Shown here: positions 1 to 10,036 of the stretch, in pieces
Layout of the letters: every line of letters begins with the position of its first letter
Position numbering within the stretch: position 1 is the stretch's first letter
Source of the DNA: Caulobacter sp.
GTDB taxonomy: Bacteria > Pseudomonadota > Alphaproteobacteria > Caulobacterales > Caulobacteraceae
Assembly: GCA_014378155.1 (NCBI GenBank)
Contig: JACMOF010000098.1
Location: 1-26,207 of the forward strand
Reading direction: 5' to 3'
DNA length: 26,207 nt
The notes under the pieces: model-generated
The model's database searches: none
What the model was told of the DNA's origin: nothing
Seen by the model: only the letters and a program-made list of their open reading frames with translations
Program-made: the position numbers and the translations under genes

Positions 1-35
1 CGCCAAATGGTATCAGTGGAGACTGGAGATGACCC

Positions 36-49
<14 letters not shown>
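1..49 (+). CDS. C-terminal tail of an upstream gene (partial)
   Basis: The left edge carries open frames that continue in from outside. One runs to a TGA at 47-49 and would end ...[13 protein letters not shown], a basic tail typical of the cytoplasmic end of a membrane protein. Another ends at TGA 37-39, overlapping the next GTG start as GTGA. I prefer the first because of its residue composition, but too little is visible to decide. In related operons the gene before moxR often encodes a DUF4350 or DUF4129 membrane protein; that is context, not something seen here. Confidence 0.3.
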
Positions 50-992
<943 letters not shown>

Positions 993-1015
993 GCCGGGTG
1001 GAATAGGACCAGGCC

Positions 1016-2332
1016 TTGCGGACCTATCCCACCGCCAGAGCGATCCTGCTGATGGTCCTGGGCGCGCCCCTGGCCCTGATGCTGGCGCTCGTCTCGGCGC
1101 GGCTATGGTTGCTGGGCCCCGCCTGGATCGCGTTGGTCGCGGCGCTGCTGTTCATCGACGCCCTGCTGGCCCCCGGCCGCCGGAAGATGCAGCTGACCCT
1201 GACCGCGCCCGCGTCGCTGGCCAGCGGCGCGACCCAGCAGGCTCTGTTCCAGGCGGTGTTCCCGCGCGGCGTGGCGCCGTTCAGCGTGGAGTTCGCCGTC
1301 GATCTGAATGACCGGCTGGAAGCCTCGCCGGCCCACGGGCGGGCTCGGGTGCGCGATCGCCAGGCCGGCCTGCGCTTCGACCTGACGGCGACCCGGCGCG
1401 GGGAGGGGATCGTCCATCGCCTCTCGGCCCGTTGGCGCCGCCCGTTGGGCCTGATGTGGAAGCAGCGCGACGACCGGCTGGAGCGGGTGATCCCGGTCAC
1501 CCTCGACATCGCGGGGATCAAGGAAGAGGCCCTGCGCCTGTTCTCCCGCGAGGCCTCGATCGGCCATCGCCTGCAACTGGACCTGGGCGGCGGCAGCGAC
1601 TTCCACGCCCTGACCGATTTTCGGCCCGGCATGAACCGCCGGGCGATCGACTGGAAGCAGTCGGCCCGGCACGGGGCCTTGCTGGCCAAGGAATTCCACG
1701 TCGAGCGTAACCACCACATCGTCGCCGCCATCGACACCGGCCGGCTGATGAGCCAGCCCTTGCTGGGGCGGCCGCGCCTGGACCACGCGCTCAACGCCAC
1801 CCTGCTGCTGGCCTATGTGGGCCTGAAGATGGGCGACAAGGTCGGACTCTTCGGCTTCGACGCCCGGCCCAATGTAATCAGCGGCGTGACCTCCGGCCCC
1901 AACGCCTTTCCGGCCCTGCAACGCCTGGCCTCGGCGATCGACTATTCGGCCGAGGAGACCAACTACACCCTGGGCCTGACCCAGCTGGCGGGCCAGCTCA
2001 GCCGCCGCTCGCTGATCGTGGTGTTCACCGACATCGCCGATTCCACCAGCGCGGAGCTGATGCTGGAAAATGTCGGCCGCCTGTTGCGCCAACATCTGGT
2101 GCTGTTCGTGATGATGCGCGACGAGGAGCTGGAGGCCATCGAGCGCAAGCCGCCAGAGAGCCCCGACGACGTGTCCAGCGCCGTCGTCGCCGCGTCGCTG
2201 ATGCGCGAGCGCGAGCTGGTGGTCGGCCGCCTGCGCCGCATGGGCGTCGAGATCGTCGAGGCCCCCGCCGACCAGGTCGGCCCGGCCCTGTTGGCCAGCT
2301 ATCTGGACCTCAAGCGTCGGGATCTACTGTGA
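1016..2332 (+). CDS. DUF58 domain-containing protein (VWA-like)
   Basis: A 438-residue protein with two hydrophobic segments near the N terminus (about residues 9-50) followed by a long soluble domain. The DUF58 signature is seen at DFRPGMNRRAIDW (starting at residue 201), followed by a VWA-like fold with AAIDTGR and later LIVVFTDIAD as candidate metal-site strands. DUF58 proteins are the usual partners of MoxR ATPases and probably sit on the inner membrane with the VWA-like domain in the cytoplasm. The likely start is TTG at 1016 with TAGGA seven bases upstream; an in-frame ATG at 1052 would cut the first membrane segment and looks worse. The gene lies 23 bases after moxR and overlaps the next gene at TGATG. 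Confidence 0.88.
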   Translation: MRTYPTARAILLMVLGAPLALMLALVSARLWLLGPAWIALVAALLFIDALLAPGRRKMQLTLTAPASLASGATQQALFQAVFPRGVAPFSVEFAVDLNDRLEASPAHGRARVRDRQAGLRFDLTATRRGEGIVHRLSARWRRPLGLMWKQRDDRLERVIPVTLDIAGIKEEALRLFSREASIGHRLQLDLGGGSDFHALTDFRPGMNRRAIDWKQSARHGALLAKEFHVERNHHIVAAIDTGRLMSQPLLGRPRLDHALNATLLLAYVGLKMGDKVGLFGFDARPNVISGVTSGPNAFPALQRLASAIDYSAEETNYTLGLTQLAGQLSRRSLIVVFTDIADSTSAELMLENVGRLLRQHLVLFVMMRDEELEAIERKPPESPDDVSSAVVAASLMRERELVVGRLRRMGVEIVEAPADQVGPALLASYLDLKRRDLL

Positions 2333-3333
2333 TGGAACAGCTGCAGCTGAAAAGCTCCCGCTTCCGCGCCGAGCGCGAGGACGACTGGCGGCGGCTGGAA
2401 AAGCTGCTGGCCAAGGTCGGCAAGGGTTCGGCCCGGGCGCTGAGCGACGAGGAACTTCTGGCCATGCCGGTGCTCTATCGCCAGGCTCTGTCGTCGCTGT
2501 CGGTGGCCCGCGCCACCTCGCTGGACCAGAGCCTGGTCGACTATCTGGAAAGCCTCAGCACCCGGGCCTATTTCTTCGTCTACGGCACGCGCTCAAGCTT
2601 GGTGGAGCGGCTCAGCGGCTTTTTTGCGCGCGAGTGGCCGGCGGCCGCCAAGGCCCTGTGGCGCGAGACCCTGTTCAGTTTCGCCCTGACCCTGATCGGC
2701 GTCGCAGCGGCCTATTATCTGACCATGCACGACACCGAGTGGTTCCACGCCTTCGTGCCCGAGAGCCTGGCCGGCGGGCGCGGTCCGGCGGCCACGACCG
2801 AGGCGATGCGGGCCACCCTCTATGACAAGGGCGGCGACCATTCAGGCCTGTCGGTATTCGCCGCCTTCCTGTTCACCCACAATTCCGGCGTGGCGATCTT
2901 CGCCTTCGCACTTGGGTTCGCCTTCTGCCTGCCGACCGCCATGCTGATGACCTATAACGGCGCCATGCTAGGCGCCTTCCTGGCCGCCTTCACGATGCGC
3001 GGTCTGGGCTTCGAGGCCGGCGGCTGGTTGGCTATTCATGGCGTGACCGAGATCTCGGCGGTCATCCTGGCCGGGGCTGCTGGCTTGCGGATCGGCTGGA
3101 CCCTGGCCTTCCCCGGCGACCAGAGCCGACCCGCTGCGATGGCGCAGGCGGGCCGCCAATCGGCCACCTTGATGGCCGGGGTGGTGGTGATGCTGTTCTG
3201 CGCCGGCATCTTGGAAGGCGTGGGGCGGCAGGTGATCCAGAACGACTTTGCCCGCTATGGCATAGCCCTGGCGACCCTGATCCTTTGGCCGGCCTATCTC
3301 TACCTGCCGCGCCGCAGAAAGGCCGGGTCGTGA
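2332..3333 (+). CDS. SpoIIM-family (stage II sporulation protein M-like) membrane protein
   Basis: A 333-residue integral membrane protein. A charged N-terminal domain of about 110 residues is followed by roughly five to six hydrophobic helices. The stretch FLFTHNSGVAIFAFALGFAF and then MTYNGAMLGAF are characteristic of the SpoIIM family (PF01944). In Firmicutes SpoIIM works in engulfment during sporulation; Caulobacter does not sporulate, so the role here must differ and is probably an envelope function tied to the MoxR/DUF58 pair. The ATG overlaps the DUF58 stop by one base (TGATG); a GTG directly before it is an alternative start. Translational coupling is likely. Function is unassigned. 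Confidence 0.85.
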   Translation: MEQLQLKSSRFRAEREDDWRRLEKLLAKVGKGSARALSDEELLAMPVLYRQALSSLSVARATSLDQSLVDYLESLSTRAYFFVYGTRSSLVERLSGFFAREWPAAAKALWRETLFSFALTLIGVAAAYYLTMHDTEWFHAFVPESLAGGRGPAATTEAMRATLYDKGGDHSGLSVFAAFLFTHNSGVAIFAFALGFAFCLPTAMLMTYNGAMLGAFLAAFTMRGLGFEAGGWLAIHGVTEISAVILAGAAGLRIGWTLAFPGDQSRPAAMAQAGRQSATLMAGVVVMLFCAGILEGVGRQVIQNDFARYGIALATLILWPAYLYLPRRRKAGS

Positions 3334-4244
3334 AGCTCAAGCGCGCGAAAAAGGCCCCCACCACCGTAGTCGCGTCGCCAGGCGACCTGTCGGCGCACGA
3401 CGCGCGGCGGTCCAGGTCGCTGGTGACGCCGGAGGGCGTGGACCTGCACCTGCGACTGGGCGACGCCGGCGAACGGGCCGCGGCCCTGCTGATCGACCTG
3501 GCGATCATCGTGGGCGTGTTGATCGCCTTCAGCCTGGTGACCCTGCTGGCCTTTTTCGGAGCGAAGGGCAAGGGCGGCGACGTCATAGCCACGGTTTGGA
3601 TGCTGGTGTTCTTCGTGCTGCGGAACCTCTATTTCGTCATCTTCGAGCTGACGCCGGGGGCCGCGACGCCGGGCAAGCGGGCGATGGGCCTGCGGGTGGC
3701 GGCGCGCAACGGCGGACGCCTGACAGCCGACGCGATCTTCGCCCGTAACGCCATGCGCGAGATCGAGCTGTATCTGCCGCTGAGCTTCCTGATCGTCAAC
3801 AACAGCCAGGTCGGCGCCTGGATCAGCCTGGCGGGCCTGCTCTGGTGCGGGGTTTTCCTGCTGTTCCCGCTGTTCAACCGCGATCGCTTGCGCGTGGGCG
3901 ACCTGGTGGCTGGAACCTGGGTGGTCAAGGCCCCGCGCCGCAAGCTTGTCCCGGACCTGGCGCGGACTTCGCGCCCGTCACCCGGACGCTTCGCCTTCAC
4001 TCAGGCGCAGCTCGACGCCTATGGGGTCAAGGAACTGCACGTGCTCGAGGATGTGCTGCGCCGCTACGAGACCAAGACCATCGCCCTGGTGGCCGCCCGC
4101 ATCCGCCTGAAGATCGGCTGGAAGGTCGCCCCCGAAGAGTCGGACGGCGACTTCCTGGCCGCCTATTACGCGGCCCTGCGCGGGCGGCTGGAGTCGCGGC
4201 TGCTGCTGGGCAAGCGCCGCAAGGACAAGCACGACCAGTCTTAG
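3330..4244 (+). CDS. RDD-family membrane protein
   Basis: A 304-residue membrane protein. The RDD domain starts around residue 40 with GDAGERAAALLIDLAII (the Arg and Asp of the family), a first helix, then a second helix and FELTPGAATPGKRAMGLRV, the usual RDD signature. Further hydrophobic segments follow up to about residue 190, and the last 110 residues are soluble and charged. RDD proteins are widespread and mostly uncharacterised; some have been linked to ion exchange. The GTG start overlaps the SpoIIM stop as GTGA; an earlier in-frame ATG at 3285 would lie inside the SpoIIM gene and has no reason to be used. Last gene of the operon. Confidence 0.86.
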   Translation: MKLKRAKKAPTTVVASPGDLSAHDARRSRSLVTPEGVDLHLRLGDAGERAAALLIDLAIIVGVLIAFSLVTLLAFFGAKGKGGDVIATVWMLVFFVLRNLYFVIFELTPGAATPGKRAMGLRVAARNGGRLTADAIFARNAMREIELYLPLSFLIVNNSQVGAWISLAGLLWCGVFLLFPLFNRDRLRVGDLVAGTWVVKAPRRKLVPDLARTSRPSPGRFAFTQAQLDAYGVKELHVLEDVLRRYETKTIALVAARIRLKIGWKVAPEESDGDFLAAYYAALRGRLESRLLLGKRRKDKHDQS

Positions 4245-4256
4245 CCGTGGATCGGC

Positions 4257-4325
4257 TGGGGACACACACTCATGCCTCGCCTTGCGCCAAGATCACAACG
4301 GTCGTGGGATGACTGTCTGTCCCCA
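4257..4325. repeat. degenerate copy of a GGGGACA/TGTCCCC hairpin element
   Basis: Just after the RDD stop, TGGGGACA at 4257-4264 is mirrored exactly by TGTCCCCA at 4318-4325. The outer motif matches the twin-hairpin elements at 8026-8092 and 25703-25774, but the inner arms are not recognisable, so this looks like a decayed or half-deleted member. Its position at a gene 3' end agrees with the other two copies. It may also help end transcription, although no T-run follows. Confidence 0.5.
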
Positions 4326-4786
4326 ACTTCGCACGCTGTTTTGGGCTAGGCTGCTGATCTTGCTGAGCTAAATCTTTATCCCCAGCAGTCACTCCCGGCG
4401 CCCGTATCCTCATCTCACCTCGTCGCATGGAAAGGGCGCATGGCCAGCGACCGATGCGGCGGCGGGGGGCGATCGAGCGGGGCTGGGCGTGAGGGGGTTA
4501 CTCACGCGTGTCCGGGGACTTCCATCGTTGGGGGAGCCCGCCCGCCGTCGGCGTCGACGGGGAACCAGCGTGCGTGTCTTGATGATCCGCGCCCCCGTCA
4601 CCGGAAACCGTCGGAAACGACGGGGTCCGGATCCGGCTAGGCCTTAACAGGGCCGCCCACCGGACGCGGACGGATAACGATGGCGCGGAGCGATCGGCTT
4701 CGTCGAAACGGTACACACTAGACAACACTCCGGACGATGTCCGGCGCTCCGCGACCCTTTCCACCTCTTCAGCGGCCGTCCGCGTG
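4326..4786. other. gene-free stretch rich in perfect stems (possible structured RNA)
   Basis: No frame here has a convincing start, ribosome site and composition; short open frames on both strands are Arg/Pro-rich and look like shadows. Perfect stems are: GCGTGAG 4487-4493 with CTCACGC 4501-4507; CCGTCG 4545-4550 with CGACGG 4555-4560; the same six bases again at 4608-4613 and 4618-4623 closed by a GAAA tetraloop; CCGGAC 4730-4735 with GTCCGG 4739-4744; and CGCGGAGCG 4684-4692 with CGCTCCGCG 4745-4753. High GC makes chance stems common, but the density and the GNRA loop are suggestive. It does not match tmRNA, RNase P RNA or 6S as I know them. Confidence 0.3.
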
Positions 4787-4927
4787 AAGTCCTCCCCCCG
4801 TGGCGGAGATGTCGGCGAAGCCGACGGTGGGGGGGAGGGATCGGATGTCGGCCATACCTATGATTGACGACCCCGACACTCCCCCCACCGGTCGCTGCGC
4901 GACGAGCTCCCCTCGTGGGGAGGACTT
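4787..4927. repeat. 141-bp compound palindromic element, copy 1
   Basis: The element is bounded by a perfect 11-bp terminal inverted repeat, AAGTCCTCCCC at 4787-4797 and GGGGAGGACTT at 4917-4927. Inside are a hairpin GTCGGC-GAA-GCCGAC, the facing runs GTGGGGGGGAG and CTCCCCCCAC, and a second hairpin GGTCGC-TGC-GCGAC. The element at 15079-15217 has the same parts in the opposite orientation, and 6712-6853 is a diverged relative. There is no coding capacity, so it resembles a non-autonomous intergenic repeat of the MITE or REP/BIME kind. It sits about 70 bases before metG. Confidence 0.75.
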
Positions 4928-4995
4928 AGCCAGCGCTTTCGTTTCCGCCGCTCACCTTCTATATGCAACCGCTCCTCGACTCCCCCGGAAGACCC

Positions 4996-6705
4996 ATGTC
5001 GCGCATCCTGATCACCTCCGCCCTGCCGTACATCAACGGCATCAAGCACCTGGGCAATCTGGCGGGATCGATGTTGCCGGCCGACGTCTATGCGCGCTTC
5101 CAGCGGGCCCGGGGCAATGACACCCTCTATATCTGCGCCACCGACGAGCATGGCACCCCGGCCGAGCTGGCCGCCGCCGCCGCCGGCCAGGACGTGGCCG
5201 AATATTGCGCCGAGCAGCACGTGATCCAGCACGACATCGGCCGGGCCTTCGGCCTGTCCTGGGACCATTTCGGCCGCTCGTCCTCGCCGCAAAACCATCG
5301 CCTGACCCAGCACTTCTGCGAGGTGCTGGAAGCGCGCGGCCTGATCGAGGAGCGGGTCGACCAGATGGTCTATTCCATCGACGACGCGCGCTTCCTGCCC
5401 GACCGCTACATCGAGGGCACCTGCCCGCACTGCGGCTTCGAAAAGGCTCGCGGCGACCAATGCGACAACTGCGGCAACCTGCTGGACCCCACCGACCTGA
5501 AGGATCCCTATTCGGTGATCTCCGGCTCGCGAAACCTGGAGGTGCGCGACACCCGCCACCTCTACCTTCTTCAGACGAAGGTGGCCGACCGGATCCGGGC
5601 CTGGATCGACACCCGCCGGGACTGGCAGCTGCTGGCCAAGTCCATCGCCTACAAGCACCTTGACGAGGGCCTGATCGACCGGGGCATCACCCGCGACCTG
5701 GCCTGGGGCATCCCGGTGACCAAGGGCGAGTTCCCGCGTCCGGGCTTCGAGGACAAGGTCTTCTATGTCTGGTTCGACGCCCCGATCGAATATATCGCCG
5801 CCACCCAGGAATGGGCCGACCAAGGCGCGGGCCGCGACTGGAAGTCGTGGTGGCGCACCGATGCGGGCGCTGACGACGTTCGCTACGTCCAGTTCATGGG
5901 CAAGGACAATGTCGCCTTCCACACGGTCAGCTTTCCCGCGACCATCCTCGGCTCGGAGGAGCCCTGGAAAAGCGTCGACATGCTCAAGGCCTTCAACTGG
6001 CTGAACTGGTACGGCGGCAAGTTCTCGACCTCGAACAAGCGCGGCGTGTTCATGGACGCGGCCCTGGAGATCCTGCCGCCCGACTTCTGGCGCTGGTACC
6101 TGACCTCCAACGCGCCCGAAAGTTCGGACACCGCCTTCACCTGGGAGCAGTTCACCAGCGCCATCAACCGTGACCTGGCCGACGTGCTGGGCAATTTCGT
6201 CAACCGCATCCTGAAGTTCACCGAAGGCAAGTTCGACGGCGTGATCCCCGACGGCGGCGCGCCCGGTCCGCTGGAAGAGAAGCTGTATGCCGACGTCTCC
6301 GCCCGCCTGGCCGACCTGACCGAGCAGATGGACGCCATCGAGGTGCGCAAGAGCGCCCAGGCCCTGCGGGCGCTTTGGGTGGTCGGCAACGAGTATTTGC
6401 AGGAGGCCGCGCCTTGGACGGCGATCAAGACCGACCGCGACCGCGCCGCCGTGATCGTCCGCACCGCCCTGAACCTGGCGGCGCTGTATGCCCGGATCTC
6501 GGCGCCGTTCATCCCGTTCGCGGCCGAGAAGATCGCCGAGGCGTTCGCGATACCGTGGCCGCCCGAGTGGCCGACCACCGACGCGGCGGCCGAGCTGTCG
6601 ATCCTTCCGGTCGGCCTGTCGGTGCGGGCGCCAGAGGTGCTGTTCAAGAAGATCGAGGACGACCAGATCGCCGAATGGACCGAGCGGTTCGGCGGGGCGG
6701 AGTAA
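4996..6705 (+). CDS. metG: methionyl-tRNA synthetase
   Basis: MetG charges tRNA-Met in the cytoplasm using methionine and ATP. The 569-residue protein shows the class I signature as [11 protein letters not shown] (HLGN at 18-21), a zinc-knuckle pair CPHC (143-146) and CDNC (156-159), and the KMSKS-type loop as KFSTS (342-346). It ends after the anticodon-binding domain without the extra C-terminal tRNA-binding (EMAP-like) domain found in E. coli MetG. An in-frame ATG at 4963 exists, but [12 protein letters not shown] at 4996 is the expected N terminus and is preceded by GGAAGA four bases upstream. A weak TATATG at 4960-4965 could be its -10. Confidence 0.96.
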   Translation: MSRILITSALPYINGIKHLGNLAGSMLPADVYARFQRARGNDTLYICATDEHGTPAELAAAAAGQDVAEYCAEQHVIQHDIGRAFGLSWDHFGRSSSPQNHRLTQHFCEVLEARGLIEERVDQMVYSIDDARFLPDRYIEGTCPHCGFEKARGDQCDNCGNLLDPTDLKDPYSVISGSRNLEVRDTRHLYLLQTKVADRIRAWIDTRRDWQLLAKSIAYKHLDEGLIDRGITRDLAWGIPVTKGEFPRPGFEDKVFYVWFDAPIEYIAATQEWADQGAGRDWKSWWRTDAGADDVRYVQFMGKDNVAFHTVSFPATILGSEEPWKSVDMLKAFNWLNWYGGKFSTSNKRGVFMDAALEILPPDFWRWYLTSNAPESSDTAFTWEQFTSAINRDLADVLGNFVNRILKFTEGKFDGVIPDGGAPGPLEEKLYADVSARLADLTEQMDAIEVRKSAQALRALWVVGNEYLQEAAPWTAIKTDRDRAAVIVRTALNLAALYARISAPFIPFAAEKIAEAFAIPWPPEWPTTDAAAELSILPVGLSVRAPEVLFKKIEDDQIAEWTERFGGAE

Positions 6706-6711
6706 TGTCGT

Positions 6712-6853
6712 CCTTCTCCCCTTTCGGGAGAAGGTGGTCTCGCGGAGCGAGGTCGGATGAGGGGCTGACGGGCGGGTCCGCCGCGAGCGGGCAGGGCGGC
6801 GCGCCCCCTCATCCGTCAGCTTTGCTGACACCTTCTCCCGCAAGGGGAGAAGG
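6712..6853. repeat. 142-bp compound palindromic element, copy 2 (diverged)
   Basis: This fills the metG-transporter gap. It carries two identical 9-bp end hairpins, CCTTCTCCC/GGGAGAAGG at 6712-6734 and again at 6831-6853. Inside lie CTCGC-GGA-GCGAG at 6739-6751, GTCAGC-TTT-GCTGAC at 6815-6829, and a perfect 11-bp pair CGGATGAGGGG 6754-6764 with CCCCTCATCCG 6805-6815. The order of parts matches the elements at 4787 and 15079, but the end sequences differ, so it is a relative or subfamily. Its right arm overlaps the ribosome binding site of the following gene. Confidence 0.78.
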
Positions 6854-6856
6854 GAT

Positions 6857-8017
6857 TTGAAGGCGTCGTCCCAAACCCGCCTGGGCCTGTTCTACGTCGT
6901 CTCCTATCTTGGCACCGGCGTCAGCCTGCCGTTCATCGCCACCTATTTCCATTCGCGCGGCCTGACGGGCGCCCAGATCGGGTTGACCCTGGCCCTGCCG
7001 ATGCTGATCCGGCCGTTCACCGGTCCGGCCCTAGCGGTGTGGGCCGATGGCTTCGCCCTGCGGCGCACCCCCCTGGCGTGGCTGGCTTTAGGGGCGGGGG
7101 CCGGCTATCTCGCCCTGCTGGCCGCCCCGGGGTTCCCGGCTCTGCTGCTTTGCTGGCTGGTCGCCATGACCTGCCTGACCACCCTGACCCCGTTGATCGA
7201 CGTCATCACCCTGCGGCGCTCGAGGCTGGAGGGCTTCAACTACGGCCTGCCGCGCGGGGCCGGCTCGACGGCGTTCATCGTCGGCAACCTGGCCATGGGC
7301 GCATTGCTGGCGGTGGCGGCGCCGAGCATCATCCCGATCTGGATCGCCGTGGCCGTGCTGGGTTGTGGCTTGGTCGCCCTGACGATCCTGCCGCCCGACC
7401 GGGTGCACGAAACTCAGGTGGCGCCGGACAAGTCGATGCGCTGGAAGGGGCTGGGCACGCTGCTCCGCGACAAGACCTTCCTGCTCGCCGTGGTGACCGC
7501 CGGCCTGATCCAGGGAACCCACGCTTTCTACTATGGCTTCTCGACCCTGCTCTGGCGGCGCGAGGGAATTTCCGAGCCGATGATCGGCGTGCTCTGGGGC
7601 GTCGGCGTGGCGGTCGAGGTCGGCTTCATGTGGTTCGCCGAGCCCTGGCGGCGCAAGGTCGGGCCCGAACGACTGCTGGTGCTGGGCGGGGCGGCCGCGG
7701 TGATCCGCTGGACGGCCCTGGCGTTCGCCCCGCCGCTATGGCTGCTGTTTCCGCTGCAGGCCCTGCACGCCCTGACCTTCGCGGCCAGCTTCATGGCCTC
7801 GCTGCGCCTGATCGAGCGCTTGGCCCCGCCGCAGAGCGCCTCGGCCGCCCAAGCGATCAACTCGGCCCTGTCGGCTGGTTTCATGCTCGGGGTGGCTACC
7901 CTGGCGTCTGGCCCGCTGTTCGACGTCTTCGGGGTGAGGGGATATCTGGTGATGGCGGTGATGGGCGCGCTGGGGCTGATCGGGGCGTTGAGGCTGACGG
8001 GGCTGGCGGGTCGCTAA
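6857..8017 (+). CDS. MFS transporter, HcaT/MFS_1-like
   Basis: A 386-residue inner-membrane transporter with about twelve hydrophobic helices. The N terminus (TRLGLFYVVSYLGTGVSLPF) and the overall pattern resemble the MFS_1-like group that includes phenylpropionate permease HcaT and nucleoside:H+ symporters. The substrate cannot be read from sequence. The start is TTG; no ATG or GTG gives the first helix in frame. GGAG at 6846-6849 lies seven bases before TTG and belongs to the right hairpin of the palindromic repeat. It is co-oriented with metG but separated by that repeat, so co-regulation is unproven. It converges on cysNC. Confidence 0.85.
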   Translation: MKASSQTRLGLFYVVSYLGTGVSLPFIATYFHSRGLTGAQIGLTLALPMLIRPFTGPALAVWADGFALRRTPLAWLALGAGAGYLALLAAPGFPALLLCWLVAMTCLTTLTPLIDVITLRRSRLEGFNYGLPRGAGSTAFIVGNLAMGALLAVAAPSIIPIWIAVAVLGCGLVALTILPPDRVHETQVAPDKSMRWKGLGTLLRDKTFLLAVVTAGLIQGTHAFYYGFSTLLWRREGISEPMIGVLWGVGVAVEVGFMWFAEPWRRKVGPERLLVLGGAAAVIRWTALAFAPPLWLLFPLQALHALTFAASFMASLRLIERLAPPQSASAAQAINSALSAGFMLGVATLASGPLFDVFGVRGYLVMAVMGALGLIGALRLTGLAGR

Positions 8018-8025
8018 GTGGGGTT

Positions 8026-8092
8026 GGGGACACGCACAAGCGCATGTCCCCGTCAGAGACCCGGCCGGGGACATGCACTTGTGCGCGTCCCC
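8026..8092. repeat. twin-hairpin repeat (26 nt + 26 nt, inverted) between convergent genes
   Basis: Two 26-nt imperfect hairpins, 8026-8051 and 8067-8092, each begin GGGGAC and end GTCCCC or TGTCCCC. They are inverted copies of one another (24 of 26 positions agree by eye) around a 15-bp spacer. The same layout recurs at 25703-25774. This is the form of REP/BIME elements mobilised in trans by REP-associated tyrosine transposases. Lying between the stops of the transporter and cysNC, it could act as a two-way transcription barrier, although there is no T-run. Confidence 0.75.
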
Positions 8093-8107
8093 ATTCGCGA
8101 CTGCGGT

Positions 8108-10036
8108 CTAGATCTCGTAATCCAGCTCGCCCTCAAGCCAGGCGACGATCAGTTCAGCGGCCGCGACGGGGTCCATTTTCGTGGTGTCGATCCGCAACTC
8201 CGGCGCTTCCGGCGCTTCGTAGGGGCTGTCGATGCCGGTGAAGTTCTTCAGGTCGCCGGCTCGGGCTTTCTTGTACAGACCCTTGACGTCGCGTTCCTCG
8301 GCCACCGCCAAAGGCGTATCGACGAACACCTCGACGAACTCGCCATCCTGCAGGATCTCGCGCGCCAGGCGGCGCTCGGCCCGGAACGGCGAGATGAAGG
8401 CGGTCAGCACGATCAGGCCGGCATCGACCATCAGCTTGGCCACCTCGGCGACCCGGCGGATGTTCTCGACCCGGTCCTCCTCGGTGAAGCCGAGGTTCTT
8501 GTTGAGGCCGTGGCGGACATTGTCGCCGTCCAGCAGATAGGTGTGGCGGCCCAGGGCGTGCAGCCGCTTCTCGACCAGGTTGGCGATCGTCGACTTGCCG
8601 GCGCCCGACAGGCCGGTGAGCCAGACGACCCGGCCGCGCTGGCCCTTCAGGGAGGCGCGCGAGGCCTTGCTGACGTCGGTGTGCTGCCAGTGAATATTGT
8701 CGGCCCGGCGCAGAGCGAAGTTCAGCAGGCCCGCACCGACGGTGCGGTTGCTGATCCGATCTATGAGAATGAAGCCGCCCAGATCGCGATTGACGCTGTA
8801 GGGCTCGAACGGGATGGCCTGGTCGAGCGACAGGTTCACGAGGCCGATCTCGTTCAGCTCCAGCTTCTTGGCGGCCAGGTGCTCCAGCGTGTTGACGTTC
8901 ACCCGATGCTTGATCTCGGTGACGCTGGCCCCGACCATCCGCGTGCCGATCTTCAGCAGGTACGAACGGCCCGGGGGCAGGGGCTCGTCGTCCATCCAGA
9001 CGACGGTGGCCTCGAACTGGCCGGCCACGGCGACGGGGTCGTCCGCGGCCACCAGGATGTCGCCACGGCTGACGTCGATCTCGTCGGCCAGGGTGATCGT
9101 CACCGACTGGCCGGCGAAGGCCTGGGGCAGGTCGTCGGGCAGGGTGACGATGCGGGCGACGGTGCTCTCGCGGCCCGAGGGCAGCGACTTGACCTTGTCG
9201 CCCGGCTTGACCGTGCCGGCGGCGATCTGGCCGGAGAAGCCCCGGAAGTCGAGGTTGGGGCGGTTGACCCACTGCACCGGCATGCGGAACGCCTGGCTTC
9301 GCAGATCGTCCTCGACCTCCACGCCCTCCAGCCAGTCCATCAAGATCGGCCCGTCGAACCACGGCGACTCCTCGCCCCGGCCGGCCATGTTGGCGCCGGT
9401 CAGGCCCGAGATTGGGATCGGGGTGAAGACCTGCAGGCCGATCTGGTCGGCGAAGGCCCGGTAGTCGGCGACGATCTCGTCGAACCGCGCCTGGTCCCAC
9501 CCGACCAGGTCCATCTTGTTCACAGCCAGCACCACGTGGCGGATGCCCAGCAGTTGGACGAGATAGGAGTGACGGCGGGTCTGGGTCAGCACCCCCTTGC
9601 GGGCGTCGATCAGGACCACGGCCGCATCGGCGGTCGAGGCGCCGGTGACCATGTTGCGGGTATATTGCTCGTGACCGGGGGTGTCGGCGACGATGAACTT
9701 GCGCTTGTCGGTGGAGAAGAACCGGTAGGCGACGTCGATGGTGATGCCCTGCTCGCGCTCGGCGGCCAGACCATCGACCAGCAGAGCGAAATCGATCGCT
9801 CCACCCTGGGTGCCGACCCGCTTGGAGTCAGCCTCGAGGGCGGCCATCTGATCCTCGAAGATCATCTTGCTGTCGTACAGCAGGCGGCCGATCAGCGTCG
9901 ACTTGCCGTCATCCACGCTGCCGCAGGTAATGAAGCGCAGCAGCGACTTGTGCTGGTGGGCCAGCAGATAGGCGTCGATGTCCTCGGCGATCAGGTCGGA
10001 GGGCTTGTAGACCGTGTTTACGGAAGCGGGGGCCAT
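8108..10036 (-). CDS. cysNC: bifunctional sulfate adenylyltransferase large subunit / adenylylsulfate kinase
   Basis: A 642-residue fusion. The N-terminal CysN GTPase drives ATP sulfurylase with CysD, and the C-terminal CysC phosphorylates APS to PAPS. CysN motifs: P-loop GSVDDGKST (39-47), DTPGH (118-122), NKMD (173-176), then EF-Tu-like barrels to about residue 440. CysC motifs: P-loop GLSGAGKST (475-483), then [10 protein letters not shown] and [10 protein letters not shown]. The fusion is common in alphaproteobacteria. The ATG follows the cysD stop with no gap, indicating one leftward operon. No cysteine-biosynthesis reductases are in the window, so PAPS reduction is encoded elsewhere. 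Confidence 0.96.
   Translation of the reverse strand: MAPASVNTVYKPSDLIAEDIDAYLLAHQHKSLLRFITCGSVDDGKSTLIGRLLYDSKMIFEDQMAALEADSKRVGTQGGAIDFALLVDGLAAEREQGITIDVAYRFFSTDKRKFIVADTPGHEQYTRNMVTGASTADAAVVLIDARKGVLTQTRRHSYLVQLLGIRHVVLAVNKMDLVGWDQARFDEIVADYRAFADQIGLQVFTPIPISGLTGANMAGRGEESPWFDGPILMDWLEGVEVEDDLRSQAFRMPVQWVNRPNLDFRGFSGQIAAGTVKPGDKVKSLPSGRESTVARIVTLPDDLPQAFAGQSVTITLADEIDVSRGDILVAADDPVAVAGQFEATVVWMDDEPLPPGRSYLLKIGTRMVGASVTEIKHRVNVNTLEHLAAKKLELNEIGLVNLSLDQAIPFEPYSVNRDLGGFILIDRISNRTVGAGLLNFALRRADNIHWQHTDVSKASRASLKGQRGRVVWLTGLSGAGKSTIANLVEKRLHALGRHTYLLDGDNVRHGLNKNLGFTEEDRVENIRRVAEVAKLMVDAGLIVLTAFISPFRAERRLAREILQDGEFVEVFVDTPLAVAEERDVKGLYKKARAGDLKNFTGIDSPYEAPEAPELRIDTTKMDPVAAAELIVAWLEGELDYEI

Noticed and set aside
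4410..4764. Short frames on both strands between the RDD gene and metG
   Set aside because: Arg/Pro/Ser-rich, no ribosome sites, overlapping each other; more likely non-coding than a small gene.
4326..4786. tmRNA, RNase P RNA or 6S RNA in the metG upstream region
   Set aside because: No tag-peptide frame or T-arm motif, no GAGGAAAGTCC-type RNase P core, and no single long bulged hairpin as in 6S.
4858..6843. Long open frame on the minus strand opposite metG
   Set aside because: The plus strand encodes an unmistakable MetG with all motifs. Long antisense frames are expected where third positions are nearly always G or C.
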